20,845 bases of DNA from JAGPKI01 sp052034135. Lineage in GTDB: Bacteria; Caldisericota; Caldisericia; UBA6126; JAGPKI01. The notes beneath the pieces were generated by a model. The model worked only from the letters and a program-made list of their open reading frames with translations, searched no databases and was not told the DNA's origin. The stretch spans positions 1 through 20,845 of the forward strand of contig JBPOJC010000003.1 of the NCBI GenBank assembly GCA_052034135.1, in the 5' to 3' direction. A program made the position numbers and the translations under genes. Shown here piece by piece: positions 6,925 through 15,479 of the stretch. Within the stretch, counting starts at the first letter, position 1, and every line of letters starts with the position of its first letter.

Positions 6925-8702
6925 GAAAGTTATTTTATTCAACACGCTTTCGGGTAATAATTATTATGATTGTTATAACCATATTAGGTAACTCTGTACT
7001 TGGTTTTTTACTTTCAAGGGAAGCCTCTCAAAAACTTATCGAAGGAAAGCAAGATGAGCTTTATACTCAGGCAAAACTTCTTTCAAAAATTTATTTGACG
7101 CTTATAAAACCAAGAATAGAAATGCTTGCCGAGGAGCAGTTTAAAGCACAAAAGGGCGGAGATAAACGAAGTTATGAAGAAATTCTAAAAGATGTCAGGG
7201 AAAATTACCTTGAAACGCCTTTGAGAGATTACACAAAAGCATTAAATGAGTCTTTCGAAGAATTAGGTGCAGGCTTTTATTTCGCTGACCTTGGAAGAGT
7301 TCTTGCTTTTGAAAGCAATGAGAAATTTTTGAAGGATAAAAAGTTGGTTGCATTGGTTCCACTTTCTCAAGATGGTTCTTTTGTTTGGATAGAGGAATCA
7401 TTTCATAATATCGATTTAAAGATAGCTGATATTCGTAGAAGAGCACTCACTCCCTTAGTGATCGTAATATTTAGTACTCTTTTATTTGGAATAATTTTTG
7501 CAATGAACTTTACATCCAATATAAGGAAAATAAAAGTAGGTTTGGAAAATCTTACTAAGGATTTAAATTACAAATTGCCAAATTTGTATGGAGAATTTGG
7601 AGAAATATCTCATGGTATTAATACTCTCTCTGAAAATCTTGTAAAATCGAGGAGTATGTCAGACCTCATACTGGCAAGTACAAAAACTGGCATGGTCTCC
7701 TTTAAGGAAAACTTTGAATTGGCCTTCATTAACGACTCTGCTCTTAAAATTTTGGGACTTGAAAAGAACGAGAGTGATGGAGAGAAAATTATTAATTTAT
7801 TGGGTTCCATTGTTAAAGAGGGTGTTAATCAGGCGTTTGAGAAGAATAATACTTTTACATTTGATAGTTTGAATGCAATATTAGATGAAAAGGAGAAGTA
7901 TTTGAATGTTACAATATTGCCTTATTATGATCCAGTTGGCGAAAAAACAGTCTTAATAACGATAGATGATGTCACAGAAAATGTTAAATTAATAAAAGAA
8001 GCACAAAGAGATGAGTCTCTTAAAATGCTCGGTCTGTTTACAACTGGAGTTGCACACGAAATTAGAAATCCCCTTACATCTATAAAGGGCTTTATACAGT
8101 TATTAAATAAAAGAGTTCCTGATGAATCTGAAAACAAGAGACTTATAAATCTATCTATGAGGGAGATTGAAAGACTTGAAAGCCTTATCAAAGATTTAAT
8201 AACATATGCAAAACCATCAAAACCAAATATTGAGTGGATAAACGCAAGAGATATTTGTGAAGATGTTATCCAAGTTCTTTCGCAGAGAATTACTCAAAAG
8301 AAAGTTAACCTTAATATTGATTTACCTGATGGGCTTTACGTAACAGGTGATAGAAAGCAGCTATTTCAAGTGTTTTTTAACATTATTTTAAATGCTGTAC
8401 AAGCTGTTAAACCTGAAACTGGAGTAATTAACATTTATGCAAATATTGATAAAGAGGGAGATTCTATTAAAATAGTTATTGAGGATAATGGTATTGGTAT
8501 ACCTTCAGAGGATTGGAATAAGGTGTTTACTCCATTTTTTACAACAAAGGACAAGGGAGTTGGTTTAGGGCTTGCTATAAGCAGGCGAATTATGGAAGAT
8601 AATGAAGGCAAACTAACTTTTGAAAGTAAATATGGCGAAGGTACAAAATTTGTTCTTGAGCTACCAAAATATAAAATAGAAGAAGTTAGGATTTATGGGT
8701 AA
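6909..8702 (+). CDS. Membrane sensor histidine kinase (HAMP-PAS-HisKA-HATPase)
   Basis: A 597-residue sensor kinase. TM1 lies at about residues 14-34 and an extracytoplasmic region at about 35-178. TM2 is at about 181-199, followed by a HAMP-like linker (200-250). A PAS-like domain spans about 253-360. The H-box (GVAHEIRNPLTSIKGF) has phospho-acceptor His383. The ATPase domain has the N box (NIILNAVQA, 491-499), G1 (DNGIG, 526-530), F box (FTPFFTTK, 540-547) and G2 (GVGLGLAI, 550-557). All catalytic motifs are present. The H-box and ATPase resemble NtrB/AtoS-type kinases that pair with NtrC-like regulators, which fits the neighbour. ATG 6909 overlaps dnaE by 16 nt. GTG 6921, giving a 4-nt GTGA overlap behind GGTGGG, is an equally attractive start. 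The ligand is unknown. Confidence 0.92.
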   Translation: MVGKVRKLFYSTRFRVIIIMIVITILGNSVLGFLLSREASQKLIEGKQDELYTQAKLLSKIYLTLIKPRIEMLAEEQFKAQKGGDKRSYEEILKDVRENYLETPLRDYTKALNESFEELGAGFYFADLGRVLAFESNEKFLKDKKLVALVPLSQDGSFVWIEESFHNIDLKIADIRRRALTPLVIVIFSTLLFGIIFAMNFTSNIRKIKVGLENLTKDLNYKLPNLYGEFGEISHGINTLSENLVKSRSMSDLILASTKTGMVSFKENFELAFINDSALKILGLEKNESDGEKIINLLGSIVKEGVNQAFEKNNTFTFDSLNAILDEKEKYLNVTILPYYDPVGEKTVLITIDDVTENVKLIKEAQRDESLKMLGLFTTGVAHEIRNPLTSIKGFIQLLNKRVPDESENKRLINLSMREIERLESLIKDLITYAKPSKPNIEWINARDICEDVIQVLSQRITQKKVNLNIDLPDGLYVTGDRKQLFQVFFNIILNAVQAVKPETGVINIYANIDKEGDSIKIVIEDNGIGIPSEDWNKVFTPFFTTKDKGVGLGLAISRRIMEDNEGKLTFESKYGEGTKFVLELPKYKIEEVRIYG

Positions 8703-10011
8703 GGCTACTATTCTCATTGCTGATGATGAAGAGGGCGTAAGGGAATTATTCTCTGAAATATGCAAAGAGGAAAACTATAATGTAATCCTTGCAACAAATG
8801 GATTAGAAGCAGTCCAGAAGGCGAAAGAAGAGCTTCCTGATGTTATAATACTCGATATTCGAATGCCCGAAATCGATGGGTTAGAAGCATTTAAGAAAAT
8901 TAAAGAAGCTTTAATAAATGTACCAGTTCTATTTATTACTGCATTTGGTAGTCCAGACCTTGCGATTGAAGCTATGAAAGAGGGAGCATATAATTACATT
9001 ACTAAGCCCTTTGATATTGATGAGATTAAAGTCCTTATAAGAAAAGCAGTTCAATTAAGGGAGTTAACAAAAAGAGCAAAAACTTTAATAAGTGGCATTC
9101 CAGATGGAACCAACGAAATAGAGTTATTAGGTCATTCAAGCGAGATGCAAGAAATATATAAAATGATTGGAAAAATCTCAGAAAGTACTGCACCAATCCT
9201 TCTGGAAGGAGAACCTGGTACTGGTAAAGAGCTCATTGCAAGAAAGATTCATTCTTTAGGAAAATTAAGTGACAAGCCTTTTGTAGTAGTAAATTGCAAT
9301 TGTGCTTATGATCAAATAAGAGAAGAAGTTGAACTTAATAAAATAACTTCTGCATCTCAAATAACTTGTTTTCTTAAAAATATTGATTCACTATCTTTGC
9401 CTGCTCAAGCACAATTATCCGAAATAATAAATAGCAATAATTCAATTAGAATCATTGCAGGGACTGCAATTGACCTTTTTTCTCTTGTATCCAAAAATCA
9501 GTTTAGCGAAGACCTTTATTATACTTTAAGAGTGATGTATATTACTATTCCTCCGCTTCGTAAGAGAAAAGAAGATTTGGAGGATCTTTCTCTCTACTTT
9601 TTAAAAAAGCAGGGCATGAAGTATGGTAAAATCTTGAATGGTTTTACTGATGAAGCCTTAAGATTAATTAAGGATTATGACTGGCCAGGGAATCTTGACG
9701 AATTAGAAAATGTCATAACACATGCAATTATTGTTTCAAATGGCAATTTTATCACTGCTGAAGATTTAGGGTCAATTGTTTCTAAAATTGAAAAAGATAA
9801 AAATTCATATATAGATTCACCACAAAATAATTCTACTTTAAGCCTTTCTGATGCTATTAAACAGTTTGAAAAGGAACTTATTTTGGATGCCTTATCAAAA
9901 ACGAACTGGAACAAAACCAAAGCAGCAGAAATTTTAGGTATCTCAAGAAGGTCTCTCTTCAATAAGATGAGGGATTTCAAGCTTTTAAAAGAAGAAAATA
10001 ATGAACCATAA
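8695..10011 (+). CDS. NtrC-like response regulator with degenerate AAA+ domain
   Basis: A 438-residue regulator. The receiver (1-120) has D10/D11, phospho-acceptor D54 (IILDIRMP) and K104. The middle region has Walker A GEPGTGKE (172-179), but the rest of the sigma54-activator core is eroded. NCNC (201-204) is followed by a stretch about 20 residues shorter than usual with no GAFTGA loop. Walker B is FLKNID instead of FLDEI. FREDLYYRL is FSEDLYYTL (arginine fingers lost). The sensor I Asn is replaced (AATN to AGTA), and VRELEN is LDELEN (sensor II Arg lost). The Fis-type helix-turn-helix (about 391-430, NKTKAAEILGISRRSLFNK) is intact. It overlaps the kinase gene by 8 nt, so they are a pair. 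It probably binds DNA and works without sigma54 contact or ATP hydrolysis; that is inference. Such GAFTGA-less relatives (HupR, Rhodobacter NtrC) are known. Confidence 0.92.
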   Translation: MGKATILIADDEEGVRELFSEICKEENYNVILATNGLEAVQKAKEELPDVIILDIRMPEIDGLEAFKKIKEALINVPVLFITAFGSPDLAIEAMKEGAYNYITKPFDIDEIKVLIRKAVQLRELTKRAKTLISGIPDGTNEIELLGHSSEMQEIYKMIGKISESTAPILLEGEPGTGKELIARKIHSLGKLSDKPFVVVNCNCAYDQIREEVELNKITSASQITCFLKNIDSLSLPAQAQLSEIINSNNSIRIIAGTAIDLFSLVSKNQFSEDLYYTLRVMYITIPPLRKRKEDLEDLSLYFLKKQGMKYGKILNGFTDEALRLIKDYDWPGNLDELENVITHAIIVSNGNFITAEDLGSIVSKIEKDKNSYIDSPQNNSTLSLSDAIKQFEKELILDALSKTNWNKTKAAEILGISRRSLFNKMRDFKLLKEENNEP

Positions 10012-10041
10012 TTAAAAAAAACTATATTTTTTATGTAAAAA

Positions 10042-10070
10042 TTGATAATTTTTCTTGCATTTTTCATAAT
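10042..10070 (+). promoter_or_regulatory. Putative promoter of the surface-protein gene
   Basis: TTGATA (10042-10047), a 17-bp spacer and CATAAT (10065-10070) form a plausible sigma70-type promoter in the 150-bp gap after the regulator gene. It would give an 85-nt leader. Background AT content is high, so the match is only suggestive. Confidence 0.45.
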
Positions 10071-10146
10071 AGTTGTTTAAATTTAGTTAAAAATTGTAGT
10101 TTGAATGGTCTTCATAAAGGTTTATAGCTTTTTAGAGATAAAAGAA

Positions 10147-10153
10147 AAGGAGG
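10147..10153 (+). promoter_or_regulatory. Strong Shine-Dalgarno deciding the start at 10162
   Basis: AAGGAGG lies 8 nt before ATG 10162, and a signal peptide follows directly. The upstream in-frame start at 10105 lacks a ribosome-binding site and would place 19 polar residues ahead of the signal peptide. Confidence 0.8.
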
Positions 10154-10161
10154 AAGGCTAT

Positions 10162-13100
10162 ATGCGAAAGAGCTTTTTAAGTGTTCTAAGCTTCATAGTC
10201 ACATTTACACTTTTATTTACAACTTTTGTTTTTGTTCCCAATACAGTTTATGCAGATGTCTCAAGTATTGTTGTAACCCCATATCCTAAAGTTTCTGGCC
10301 AAATTGCCTCATATAGAATCGCTTTTAATATTAATGCACCACTAAATGGCGGGACTGACTCAATTTCTGTCGTATTTCCAAAAGAAACTATCATTGACTC
10401 AACAATTTCTTCTGGAAATATTTCAGTTAACCCCAAGAAACTTATACCTGCGGACTATGTTCTCAATTACCAGACAGGGACAATAACTCTTCTCAATCCT
10501 TTACAAAAAGGCGATAGGATTACTGCTAATTATAGGTATGAGGCAGGAGTGGATTATACTCAACTTCCAAGAAATGTTAAATTTTATGATTTAACTTATT
10601 CTTCTGATGCTCAAGGTGATCCGAGAAGGGGCAATGGTGTGCTTGACCCTGGAGAGTGGATTTACGAGGACAGAGATAACGATGGTAGAATTACTGTTGG
10701 TGATAGAAGGTTATCAGTAATTGTTGAATATGATACTAATAATAATCCTACTGGTAAAGCTTATAGGCAGGGCTCTCTTGTGCAAACCGGAGATTTTGAT
10801 ATTGGAGCAACTGAAACCAGACCATTAACATCTTACTCTTACACTAACTTAAAGTTTGTCGACAACGATCAAAATGGAATATTTTCTGAAAATGATTGGC
10901 TAATTGATGATAGGGATAATTCTTATACTTTAAATAGAAATGATAAGATAATTACTGGTATATTCTGGTACGGTAATGGGACAATGGTAAATAGTTCTGA
11001 TACAGATTTTGGTGATACATTACCACTAAATAAGATATCACCAAATTATAAACATGCAGAAAATATATCAGTTAATGGTAAATACGATTTTGGTGAGTAT
11101 GTTTACGATGATAAAGATGGTTCCAATACAGTTAGTTATATAGATGATGTAAATCCTACTAACGATGATGTAAGATTAAGCTGGGTTATAGCAGGTGGCA
11201 AAGTTTATCCAAAAGGTTCAATAGTTGCAAAGGATGATAAAGATGTTGGAGTTAATTTAATTGAATTTAATGATAACGAGAAAAGCAATGATATAAACAA
11301 TTTAATGATATATTCAGTTACTGATACAGGAGCTAATAAAGTTTCAGCAGGAGACACAAGATTATTTAATTTAGTAAATTCTGCTTATTCGCCGGGTGCA
11401 AAAGTTGGAGGAACAGACACTGATGTTGGCACATCATTATTTCCATTTGCAGCAAATGAGAAATATGCTGGTTGTGTTGATGATCCTCCTCCACAAAAAT
11501 ATCATCTCTATGATCCAATTTATAGAGATATGGATTCTAATGGTTCTGTCTCTGAAGGAGATATCAGGTTAACTGACTTTTCGATCTACATAGAGAACAA
11601 GCATGTGCTTTATACTGCTGGTTCAGTTGTTCGAAAAGGCGAATTAGATATTGGGCTTACTTTAAATAGTTTTTCGACGCTCGCTCCGCCTATAAGACAT
11701 ACAGAATTAGGTTCAATTAATGGTATTTACAATCCAGGTGAACTAATCTATCAGGATACTGATAATTCAAACAGTGTAAATGTAGACGATATTAGATTTA
11801 ATGCTTATGGTGTAATATCTTCTAATCTTACAGTTCCTGAAAATTATTTAGATGCAGGGCTTACTCTTACAAAAGGGTGGGCTGAAATAACTGACGAGAT
11901 AGTAGTAGCTTACGCCGAAGGTGGCGAAAAGGTACTGAACCTGAATCACTATCCTGTAGTTAAGCCAGTCATTCCTCCAGAACATGATATTGATTATAGG
12001 CTTGAACCTTTGATAATTACTGGTGGCGATTTAAAGAATAAAGGTAAAGTTTATTACACAATAACTGCAGTTAGCGATACAGTTGGAGAGTCTGAACCCT
12101 GGGAAGAAAAGTGGGTAGAGTTCGTAGTTGGCACTAACTATAATGCTGTAAAGATTAAATGGTCACCCGTTTCCAATGCAAGCAGATATAGAGTTTACCG
12201 AACCTTTGAAGAAGGTGTTTATGGTGATAATTCCTTAATTGCTGAAGTAAGAGCACCTATTACAGAATACATTGATTTAGGATTCGATGGCTTAATTGGT
12301 AAACCACCAGAAAAGTATGCCTCATCATTCACAAAACTTTATCTAACAACCCTTAAGAACCCTCAACCGATGTTCCTTGTTGAATGGGAGCTTTCAGATT
12401 ATAAGCTTGACACTGCATCCGGAAGGATTGATTTTAGAAAAGCTCTTAAAGAGCTTGACACAATTGTTGCAGATTATAGTGTTGGAATATCTGTGGTTAA
12501 CGAGGTTGTAAATATTGATTACTCAGCTGGTAAAGGGAAATTGCGTTATAGCCCTGTAATAGACCCATCTATCAATGAGGATCTTTATAAAATAAAACTA
12601 AGAAAGGCAACAGCTGCGAATCCTGATAATCCCACTCCACTTGTTAGAGGAGTAGATTATGAATTTAGAGATGACAAAAATAGCATCGATGGTGGATTAG
12701 AAAAAGGAACAATAGTGTTCTATACCCAAATTGCCTCGACTGACACGATTTATGCCGATTATCACTATAGGGAAGACATAAGAGGTGATTTGATCAAAGT
12801 AGCAACTGGGAATGAAACAAGTCTCTATACTCACGAAAAAGGTATAGTTGTAAGAAGCTACACTGTAATGAAAGGAATCACATTAAAGACTTCACCAGTA
12901 ATCAATGTATTGAGCAGCGATAAAGGTCCACTAATTACTTTTACTACACCAATAAATATTAAACCTGATCCACAAAATAAGATTAATATTAGCCCTGATA
13001 GCCCAAGAGATGTTTATGTAACATTTAGCATTCAGGCGGGAATCAGGAATCCTACTAAAGCAGGTAACTATCAGATGTTTGTGAGAACTTCAAAAGAACA

Positions 13101-14949
13101 AACCGAGATTTTATCTGATCCATATGAAATAATCGCAGGAGAAGAAACTCAAAAACTTGTAAAGCTAACTCCCGATCAATCAGTTCCAGCCGGTTCATCT
13201 ATTGCTCTAACAACTGCAGTTCAGGATGAGCTCGGGAACTATATTCCAAATATAACGATAGTTTATTCAATTATATCTTCTCCTGAAAATGGTGGAAAAC
13301 TCGATAAAACCACATTTGTTACTGATACAAGTGGTAAGGCAGTAGCAATGTATACAACAAGCCCTACTCCAGGCGAGAATCTTGTTCAAGCGAAAATTCT
13401 TGGAACAACTCAATCAGTACTCTTTAAGATTACAGGTTTGTCCTCACAACTAATATCAAAGATTGTTGTTAGCCCAGAACAAGCTACAATACCACCGAAA
13501 TCATCAAGACAATTTAGTGCAATTGCTTATGATTCTTCAAATAACATAGTTCCTGGTGTTAAATTTACATGGTCTGTTGATCCAGCAACACTCGGGACAA
13601 TTACTCAGGATGGTTATTTCACTGCTTCTGAAGCATTAGGCAGCGGAAGAGTGGAAGCCTCTGCTTATGGAATTAGCGGTTATTCCTCTATAACGATTGC
13701 TCCAACCGGTGAAAGGGTTTCAAGTATTACAATAGAGCCTGAACAGGTTACAGTTGCAATTGGCAAGACTCAAGCTTTCACTGCCAAAGCATTTGATTCA
13801 AACGGGAACATTCTTTCTGATGTTACATTTACCTGGCAAGTAGTTCCAGATACACTCGGGACTATTACAGATACAGGGCTGTTTACAGCCAAATCAATTG
13901 GTTCTGGAGTGGTCATTGCTTCTACTGAAGGCAAGCAGGTTATAGCTGTAGTTACTGTTGTGTCGAATATTAAGAAAGTAGTAGTTCAACCGTCTTCAGT
14001 TACTCTTAAAGTGAACGATACGCAAGTATTTACTGCTCAGGTTTATGACGAATCTGATAACTTAATTCCAGAAGCTCAAGTTATTTGGTCTGTTACTGGC
14101 GATATTGGAAAAATCACTCAAACTGGAATATTCACGGCTCTAAAAGAAGGGCAAGGGCAGGTAGTTGCTTCAGCTGGAGGAGTTATTGGAACAGCTATTG
14201 TTGTGGTTGCAAAAGGAGCTATAGATACTGAAGGTCCGGAAATACAGGTTTTATTCCCAATAGAAGATCAAACTATTGTTGAAGAACAAGTTATTGTAAA
14301 AGGTACAGTAAAAGATCCATCGGGTGTTAAAATGGTGCTTGTAAATGGTGCGCAGGCAAGCTATGATCCAATATCTGGGACTTTCACTTCTCAGCCTATA
14401 AAATTATTACCTGGCACTAACTCAATAACAATCATTGCTGAAGATAATTTGGGTAACAGGACAACAAAGATTATAAATGTTAATAAAGGTTGTAAAGTTA
14501 TAATTAAGTTGACAATTGGCTCTAACTATGCTGGAAAGACTTCATGCGATAAGACTGAGATTTTAAGGCTCGATCTTGCACCATTTATCCAAAACGGAAG
14601 AACACTTGTACCACTTCGTTTTATTGCTGAATCATTCGGAGCTCAGGTTGATTGGATTGAAGATGCTTCCAAGAATGGCGAAGGTACAATTATAATTACC
14701 CTCATTAAGAGTGATGGAACAAAAATAGTTTTAAAAATGCATACTAATGTAAAAACTGTAGTAGTAGAAAAGACTGCACCAGGTCAATTTGTTCCAGTTA
14801 CAAGCCAGCTTGAGATGGAAGTTGCTCCGTTCATAGTAAAGCCTGCCAATAGAACTGTAGTTCCAATAAGGTTCATTGCTGAAGGTTTTGGCGCTCAGGT
14901 TGATTGGGACCAAAGCACTCAGGAGATAACGATATCGTATTTACCATAA
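10162..14949 (+). CDS. Giant secreted multidomain surface protein with Ca-loop and Ig-like repeats
   Basis: A 1595-residue exported protein. The signal peptide is MRKSFLSVLSFIVTFTLLFTT... with likely cleavage after NTVYA (about residue 32). Residues about 146-573 contain roughly six divergent repeats. Each has a 'Y.PGE.IY.D' lead, an Asp-rich 12-residue loop, then 'GS.V..GD.D.G..L'. Two loops, DRDNDGRITVGD and DMDSNGSVSEGD, fit EF-hand/dockerin calcium ligands at positions 1, 3, 5 and 12. An FN3-like segment follows (about 610-713, KIKWSPVSNASRYRVYR). Further beta-rich regions include an invasin-type Ig segment (about 990-1090). Then come three Big_2-like domains (about 1095-1178, 1183-1265, 1268-1353; each 'W.V....G.IT..G.FTA') and another Ig-like domain (about 1357-1443). 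The end is a PF07833-like pair with RTLVPLRFIAESFGAQVDW and a second similar copy. PF07833 domains are common in surface proteins; no enzyme activity is implied. It is probably surface or matrix associated. It lies downstream of the two-component pair but likely has its own promoter and terminator. Confidence 0.9.
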   Translation: MRKSFLSVLSFIVTFTLLFTTFVFVPNTVYADVSSIVVTPYPKVSGQIASYRIAFNINAPLNGGTDSISVVFPKETIIDSTISSGNISVNPKKLIPADYVLNYQTGTITLLNPLQKGDRITANYRYEAGVDYTQLPRNVKFYDLTYSSDAQGDPRRGNGVLDPGEWIYEDRDNDGRITVGDRRLSVIVEYDTNNNPTGKAYRQGSLVQTGDFDIGATETRPLTSYSYTNLKFVDNDQNGIFSENDWLIDDRDNSYTLNRNDKIITGIFWYGNGTMVNSSDTDFGDTLPLNKISPNYKHAENISVNGKYDFGEYVYDDKDGSNTVSYIDDVNPTNDDVRLSWVIAGGKVYPKGSIVAKDDKDVGVNLIEFNDNEKSNDINNLMIYSVTDTGANKVSAGDTRLFNLVNSAYSPGAKVGGTDTDVGTSLFPFAANEKYAGCVDDPPPQKYHLYDPIYRDMDSNGSVSEGDIRLTDFSIYIENKHVLYTAGSVVRKGELDIGLTLNSFSTLAPPIRHTELGSINGIYNPGELIYQDTDNSNSVNVDDIRFNAYGVISSNLTVPENYLDAGLTLTKGWAEITDEIVVAYAEGGEKVLNLNHYPVVKPVIPPEHDIDYRLEPLIITGGDLKNKGKVYYTITAVSDTVGESEPWEEKWVEFVVGTNYNAVKIKWSPVSNASRYRVYRTFEEGVYGDNSLIAEVRAPITEYIDLGFDGLIGKPPEKYASSFTKLYLTTLKNPQPMFLVEWELSDYKLDTASGRIDFRKALKELDTIVADYSVGISVVNEVVNIDYSAGKGKLRYSPVIDPSINEDLYKIKLRKATAANPDNPTPLVRGVDYEFRDDKNSIDGGLEKGTIVFYTQIASTDTIYADYHYREDIRGDLIKVATGNETSLYTHEKGIVVRSYTVMKGITLKTSPVINVLSSDKGPLITFTTPINIKPDPQNKINISPDSPRDVYVTFSIQAGIRNPTKAGNYQMFVRTSKEQTEILSDPYEIIAGEETQKLVKLTPDQSVPAGSSIALTTAVQDELGNYIPNITIVYSIISSPENGGKLDKTTFVTDTSGKAVAMYTTSPTPGENLVQAKILGTTQSVLFKITGLSSQLISKIVVSPEQATIPPKSSRQFSAIAYDSSNNIVPGVKFTWSVDPATLGTITQDGYFTASEALGSGRVEASAYGISGYSSITIAPTGERVSSITIEPEQVTVAIGKTQAFTAKAFDSNGNILSDVTFTWQVVPDTLGTITDTGLFTAKSIGSGVVIASTEGKQVIAVVTVVSNIKKVVVQPSSVTLKVNDTQVFTAQVYDESDNLIPEAQVIWSVTGDIGKITQTGIFTALKEGQGQVVASAGGVIGTAIVVVAKGAIDTEGPEIQVLFPIEDQTIVEEQVIVKGTVKDPSGVKMVLVNGAQASYDPISGTFTSQPIKLLPGTNSITIIAEDNLGNRTTKIINVNKGCKVIIKLTIGSNYAGKTSCDKTEILRLDLAPFIQNGRTLVPLRFIAESFGAQVDWIEDASKNGEGTIIITLIKSDGTKIVLKMHTNVKTVVVEKTAPGQFVPVTSQLEMEVAPFIVKPANRTVVPIRFIAEGFGAQVDWDQSTQEITISYLP

Positions 14950-14963
14950 TACACTCTTTCGTC

Positions 14964-14983
14964 ATTCCCGCAACAGCGGGAAT
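14964..14983 (+). repeat. dRS3-like 20-bp hairpin repeat
   Basis: attcccgc and gcgggaat pair around the loop AACA, flanked by 'gtc' and 'ccag'. It starts 15 nt after the surface-protein stop codon. It has the same stem as 571-590 with a different loop. It lacks a T-tract, so it is not itself a good terminator. Confidence 0.8.
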
Positions 14984-15057
14984 CCAGAAGCTAAAACTGG
15001 AGCACCAATGAAAGTGGCGATGACGAAGAGTCTATAAAAGATGGTGATTATGCTATT

Positions 15058-15095
15058 AGGGGGTGGATGTTGTATCCACCCCCTGTTTTTTATTT
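15058..15095 (+). terminator. Strong intrinsic terminator of the surface-protein gene
   Basis: A perfect 11-bp stem (agggggtggat at 15058-15068 with atccaccccct at 15074-15084) encloses a 5-base loop, gttgt. G and six T residues (86-91), then ATTT, follow. The GC-rich stem plus T-tract lies about 110 nt after the stop codon of the large gene. The opposite strand has no T-tract, so it works on the plus strand only. Confidence 0.9.
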
Positions 15096-15110
15096 CACAT
15101 GAGGGTAAAA

Positions 15111-15160
15111 GAAGGAGACCCTTCGGTCCTTGAGAGGACACTCCCTCAGGATGGCGTGGG
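15111..15160 (+). repeat. 'gagacccttcgg...ccctcaggatg' repeat, copy 1
   Basis: This shares 'gagaggacactccctcagga' with 15480-15528. It is preceded by a 27-bp block (15099-15125) that recurs exactly at 15676-15702. It belongs to the same broad family as 601-641, 15688-15736 and 16093-16140, with a different central segment. Confidence 0.75.
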
Positions 15161-15190
15161 GGTGTCATTCCGAGCCACCAAACTGTCATT

Positions 15191-15217
15191 CTCGAAAGTC
15201 TACAAACTGTCATTCCC
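15191..15217 (+). repeat. 27-bp direct repeat, copy 1
   Basis: Identical to 15269-15295 over 27 bases (core 'cgaaagtctacaaactgtca'). The copies start 78 bp apart. Confidence 0.85.
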
Positions 15218-15268
15218 AAAAGTGCTGTAATTAAATACCTGTACCGAGGAATCTCAGTATCTATCATC

Positions 15269-15295
15269 CTCGAAAGTCTACAAACTGTCATTCCC
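15269..15295 (+). repeat. 27-bp direct repeat, copy 2
   Basis: The second exact copy of 15191-15217. Its right end runs into the left hairpin of the composite element at 15287. Confidence 0.85.
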
Positions 15296-15453
15296 GAATT
15301 CTTTTATCGGGAATCCAGACCAGTTTTATTCTCTTTTGTATTTTTAGGAGTGACAAATTTAATCTTTTTTACCCAACTATATATTATGGAAGGTTTATTT
15401 TTTTATATTTGTAACTGTCATTCCCGAACTCTTTTATCGGTGATCCAGACCGG
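15287..15453 (+). repeat. Composite element: hairpin - AT-rich spacer - hairpin
   Basis: The left hairpin is at 15290-15314 (attcccga / tcgggaat, loop attctttta). The right hairpin is at 15420-15444 (attcccga / tcggtgat, one mismatch, loop actctttta). Both are followed by 'ccagacc'. The spacer contains 'gagtgacaaa' and 'cttttttaccca'. It is collinear with the minus-strand element at 704-865. The loop sequences are conserved as well as the stems. Confidence 0.8.
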
Positions 15454-15479
15454 TTTTTGTTTTGATAGGTATTATAAAA

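Noticed and set aside
10012..10034. Intrinsic terminator after the regulator gene
   Set aside because: The only inverted repeat is A-run against T-run with no GC pairs. It is too weak to call, although a terminator would make sense here.
9675..10067. 130-residue minus-strand frame opposite the regulator C-terminus
   Set aside because: It is antisense to a well-conserved helix-turn-helix region and has no recognisable family.
10105..10161. Upstream start of the giant protein at 10105
   Set aside because: There is no ribosome-binding site, and it would add 19 polar residues before a clear signal peptide. ATG 10162 has AAGGAGG at ideal distance.
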